Source: Saccharofermentans sp.
GTDB taxonomy: Bacteria; Bacillota; Clostridia; Saccharofermentanales; Saccharofermentanaceae
Assembly (NCBI GenBank): GCA_024403695.1
Contig: JAKSRI010000003.1
Span: 62,001 to 126,000 of the forward strand
Length of the DNA: 64,000 nucleotides
Reading direction: 5' to 3'
Shown: positions 63,537 through 64,000 of the stretch, piece by piece
How positions within the stretch are numbered: position 1 is the first letter of the stretch
How the letters are laid out: each line of letters begins with the position of its first letter
Notes under the pieces: generated by a model
Databases searched by the model: none
Seen by the model: the letters and a program-made list of their open reading frames with translations, nothing else
What the model was told of the DNA's origin: nothing
Translations under genes and position numbers: made by a program

Positions 63537-63547
63537 TTTGTTATAAT
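63518..63547 (+). promoter_or_regulatory. Promoter of the SRP RNA
   Basis: -35 TTGTCA (63518-63523), 18-base spacer, -10 TATAAT (63542-63547) with TG at 63539-63540. It overlaps the end of the preceding gene. Confidence 0.7.
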
Positions 63548-63555
63548 AACCTTCA

Positions 63556-63707
63556 GTTCGTCCCATGTGATCTGTAGTCGGGGTCGGGTCTTGTGCAAAG
63601 CGATCCCGTGAACCCTGTCAGGTCCGGAAGGAAGCAGCAGTAAGCGGATCTTCGTTTGTGCCGCAAGGGTGCCTGTCCGACTGCAGTTTAGATGGGACGG
63701 ACTTTTT
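63556..63707 (+). ncRNA. ffs: Signal recognition particle RNA, small type
   Basis: The universal domain IV core is present: GTCAGGTCCGGAAGGAAGCA followed by GCAGTAAGCGGA. The arms close by GTTCGTCCCAT with ATGGGACGGAC, and CTGTAGTCGG with CCGACTGCAG. The outer stem plus TTTTTT serves as terminator. About 150 bases in one long hairpin, with no room for an Alu domain. Ends are approximate. Partner of Ffh in co-translational targeting. Confidence 0.95.
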
Positions 63708-63740
63708 TATTATAAAATTATCGGAAAGAAAGGATAATGC

Positions 63741-64000
63741 ATGGAACACGTTGCACTTTACAGACAGTTCAGACCTGAGAATTTTGACGAAGTAGTCGAG
63801 CAAAAGGCTGCTGTTACTGCACTTAGACAATCCGTAAAAACAGGACGTCTCGGCCATGCATATCTATTCTGTGGTCAGAGAGGTACTGGTAAAACTTCTA
63901 TCGCACGTATTTTCGCCAGAGCAATCAACTGCGAAAATCCAGAAAACGGTAACCCATGTAATAAATGTGCTACCTGTCGTGGAATCTTTGACGGCAGTCT
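63741..64000 (+). CDS. dnaX: DNA polymerase III subunits gamma/tau, N-terminal part
   Basis: Clamp-loader ATPase; 86 residues visible, truncated by the window end. MEHVALYRQFRPENFDEVV, Walker A CGQRGTGKTSIAR and the zinc site C-(x8)-C-x2-C-x2-C (INCENPENGNPCNKCATC) are typical. AAAGGA precedes the ATG. The ffs-dnaX order is that of Firmicutes. Confidence 0.97.
   Translation, partial: MEHVALYRQFRPENFDEVVEQKAAVTALRQSVKTGRLGHAYLFCGQRGTGKTSIARIFARAINCENPENGNPCNKCATCRGIFDGS

Overview
The window reads as a moderately AT-rich chromosome segment of an anaerobic, Gram-positive-type Clostridia (Bacillota). Supporting traits are a Veg gene, a zinc-ribbon (C+) L28, a DnaD-like/DnaI-like primosome pair, VanW and YfhO family proteins, a CdaR-ftsEX cluster, stand-alone fhs, and the ffs-dnaX order typical of Firmicutes. 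I cannot fix the family; an uncultured Lachnospiraceae- or Saccharofermentans-like lineage is a guess. No phage, insertion sequence, CRISPR array or plasmid gene was seen.

Layout. 1-2500: end of a putative glycoside hydrolase gene, serS and rpmB. 2557-7929 (minus): tightly overlapping operon of a VanW protein, DnaD-like and DnaI-like replication proteins, acpS, and a membrane SH3 protein ending in a degenerate NlpC/P60 domain. 8139-24537: surface polysaccharide locus. It holds a polyprenyl-phosphate sugar transferase, a GT2, four GT4 enzymes, manC, gmd, rmd, a Wzm/Wzt-type ABC exporter, two small coiled-coil proteins and a phosphohexomutase. Together they predict GDP-D-rhamnose synthesis and ABC-dependent export, resembling A-band/common-antigen loci of Gram-negatives. 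24605-31674: a YfhO protein, a GtrB/CsbB-like glycosyltransferase and two paralogous large membrane proteins, probably a lipid-linked glycosylation module. 31826-34303: operon PHP phosphoesterase - cupin - PfoR-like PTS_EIIC_2. 34454-37672: carB alone. 37864-43754: Bat-type operon (MoxR, DUF58, small membrane protein, two VWA proteins, TPR-like protein) ending translationally coupled to exonuclease III.

43759-53716 (minus): an orphan lipoprotein resembling a solute-binding protein, a tRNA-Gly with a consensus promoter, and an operon cdaR-ftsE-ftsX-M23 hydrolase-methyltransferase-hslO for cell-wall remodelling at division, then an orphan MalK/MsmX-type ATPase. 54112-57965: argC-argB-argD plus a GNAT acetyltransferase, behind a promoter whose -10 element lies inside an ArgR-like palindrome. 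57940-64000: ispE, a membrane protein, veg, fhs, a serine-hydrolase-like protein whose catalytic motifs are lost, SRP RNA and the start of dnaX.

The most notable items are the D-rhamnan-type locus with two stand-alone coiled-coil modules, two wall-directed pseudoenzymes, the FtsE with a ~165-residue acidic tail, and the Bat operon coupled to exonuclease III. All coordinates and motifs come from reading the sequence; family names are recognition from memory, without database searches.
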